In this document: in pieces, positions 40,276 through 40,427 of the stretch
How the letters are laid out: every line of letters begins with the position of its first letter
Position numbering within the stretch: the stretch's first letter is position 1
DNA from: UMGS755 sp045132895
GTDB lineage: Bacteria > Bacillota > Clostridia > UBA1381 > UBA9506
Length of the DNA stretch: 40,427 nucleotides
Assembly: GCA_045132895.1 (NCBI GenBank)
Contig: JBGUTC010000007.1
Span: forward strand, 1 to 40,427
Direction: 5' to 3'
The notes under the pieces: model-generated
Database searches by the model: none
What the model was told of the DNA's origin: nothing
What the model saw: only the letters and a program-made list of their open reading frames with translations
Program-made: the position numbers and the translations under genes

Positions 40276-40427
40276 ATGATTAAAGTAACATTACTTGGTG
40301 ACTCTATTCGTCTGATGGGATATGGCCCTTATGTGCCGTCTTTTTTAGGCAGCGACTTCGAAGTATTTCAGTCTGAGGAAAATGACCGTTTTGCCAAGCA
40401 TACCTTCCGTTGTATGTACGATTACCG
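40276..40427 (+). CDS. Probable SGNH/GDSL-type hydrolase, cut by the window end
   Basis: Only the first 50 codons are in the window. The protein starts MIKVTLLGDSIRLMGYGP; the GDSI motif right after a hydrophobic strand is block I of SGNH esterases, with the serine as nucleophile. The rest of the family blocks lie beyond 40427, so this is a provisional call. AGGCAGGA precedes the ATG, and a good promoter and a leader hairpin lie upstream. Confidence 0.72.
   Translation, partial: MIKVTLLGDSIRLMGYGPYVPSFLGSDFEVFQSEENDRFAKHTFRCMYDY

Noticed and set aside
1..40427. tRNA, rRNA, CRISPR, insertion sequence, phage or toxin-antitoxin genes
   Set aside because: I saw no cloverleaf with conserved arms, no regularly spaced direct repeats, no transposase or integrase motifs and no paired small stress genes.

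Overview
The window looks like chromosome from an anaerobic member of the Bacillota (Clostridia or Negativicutes type). The reasons are strong AGGAGG-type ribosome binding sites, sigma-A-like promoters with 17-base spacers, zinc-binding (C+) forms of S4, S14, L36 and adenylate kinase, a small KOW-domain protein between map and infA, and a Fur-family regulator beside a reverse rubrerythrin. I cannot name a genus. There are no rRNA or tRNA genes, CRISPR arrays, insertion sequences or phage genes that I can see.

Region 1 (1-20200) is a mosaic of short metabolic and transport units. It holds a membrane-anchored AraC regulator next to a predicted beta-sandwich protein, a PdaB-like polysaccharide deacetylase, a DegV protein, two tandem alpha/beta-hydrolase paralogues, a homoserine dehydrogenase with a shortened C-terminal domain, and an M24 aminopeptidase with a YifB/ComM ATPase. 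A three-gene set follows: a PHP phosphatase, an EutH-type permease and a sodium:alanine-type symporter. Then come a DUF4830-like protein, an intact MATE exporter beside the decayed N-terminal part of a second copy, an ArsB/NhaD-type permease, a cytidylate-kinase-like protein and a secreted protein with a copper-amine-oxidase-type domain. Most units have a recognisable promoter and an intrinsic terminator.

Region 2 (20201-36721, all minus strand) is the complete S10-spc-alpha ribosomal superoperon, read right to left: rpsJ, rplC, rplD, rplW, rplB, rpsS, rplV, rpsC, rplP, rpmC, rpsQ, rplN, rplX, rplE, rpsN, rpsH, rplF, rplR, rpsE, rpmD, rplO, secY, adk, map, a KOW protein gene, infA, rpmJ, rpsM, rpsK, rpsD, rpoA, rplQ. 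Two of these, rpmJ (37 aa) and rpmD (59 aa), are very short. The rpsJ leader is about 400 bases long and contains three terminator-like hairpins. Almost every gap longer than 50 bases in the operon carries an inverted repeat, most densely between infA and rplQ. This suggests RNA-level control and is the most interesting part of the window. The str genes (rpsL, rpsG, fusA, tuf) are not upstream, and the ecf/truA/rplM/rpsI genes often found downstream are absent here.

Region 3 (36722-40427) has a cation diffusion facilitator (minus strand). On the plus strand it has a Fur/PerR-like regulator with a reverse rubrerythrin (a likely peroxide-stress unit), a GNAT acetyltransferase, and the first 50 codons of a probable SGNH/GDSL hydrolase cut by the window end.

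I found no convincing novel multi-gene system. The best leads are the RNA structures in the ribosomal operon, the hydrolase pair, the EutH transport unit and the shortened Hom.
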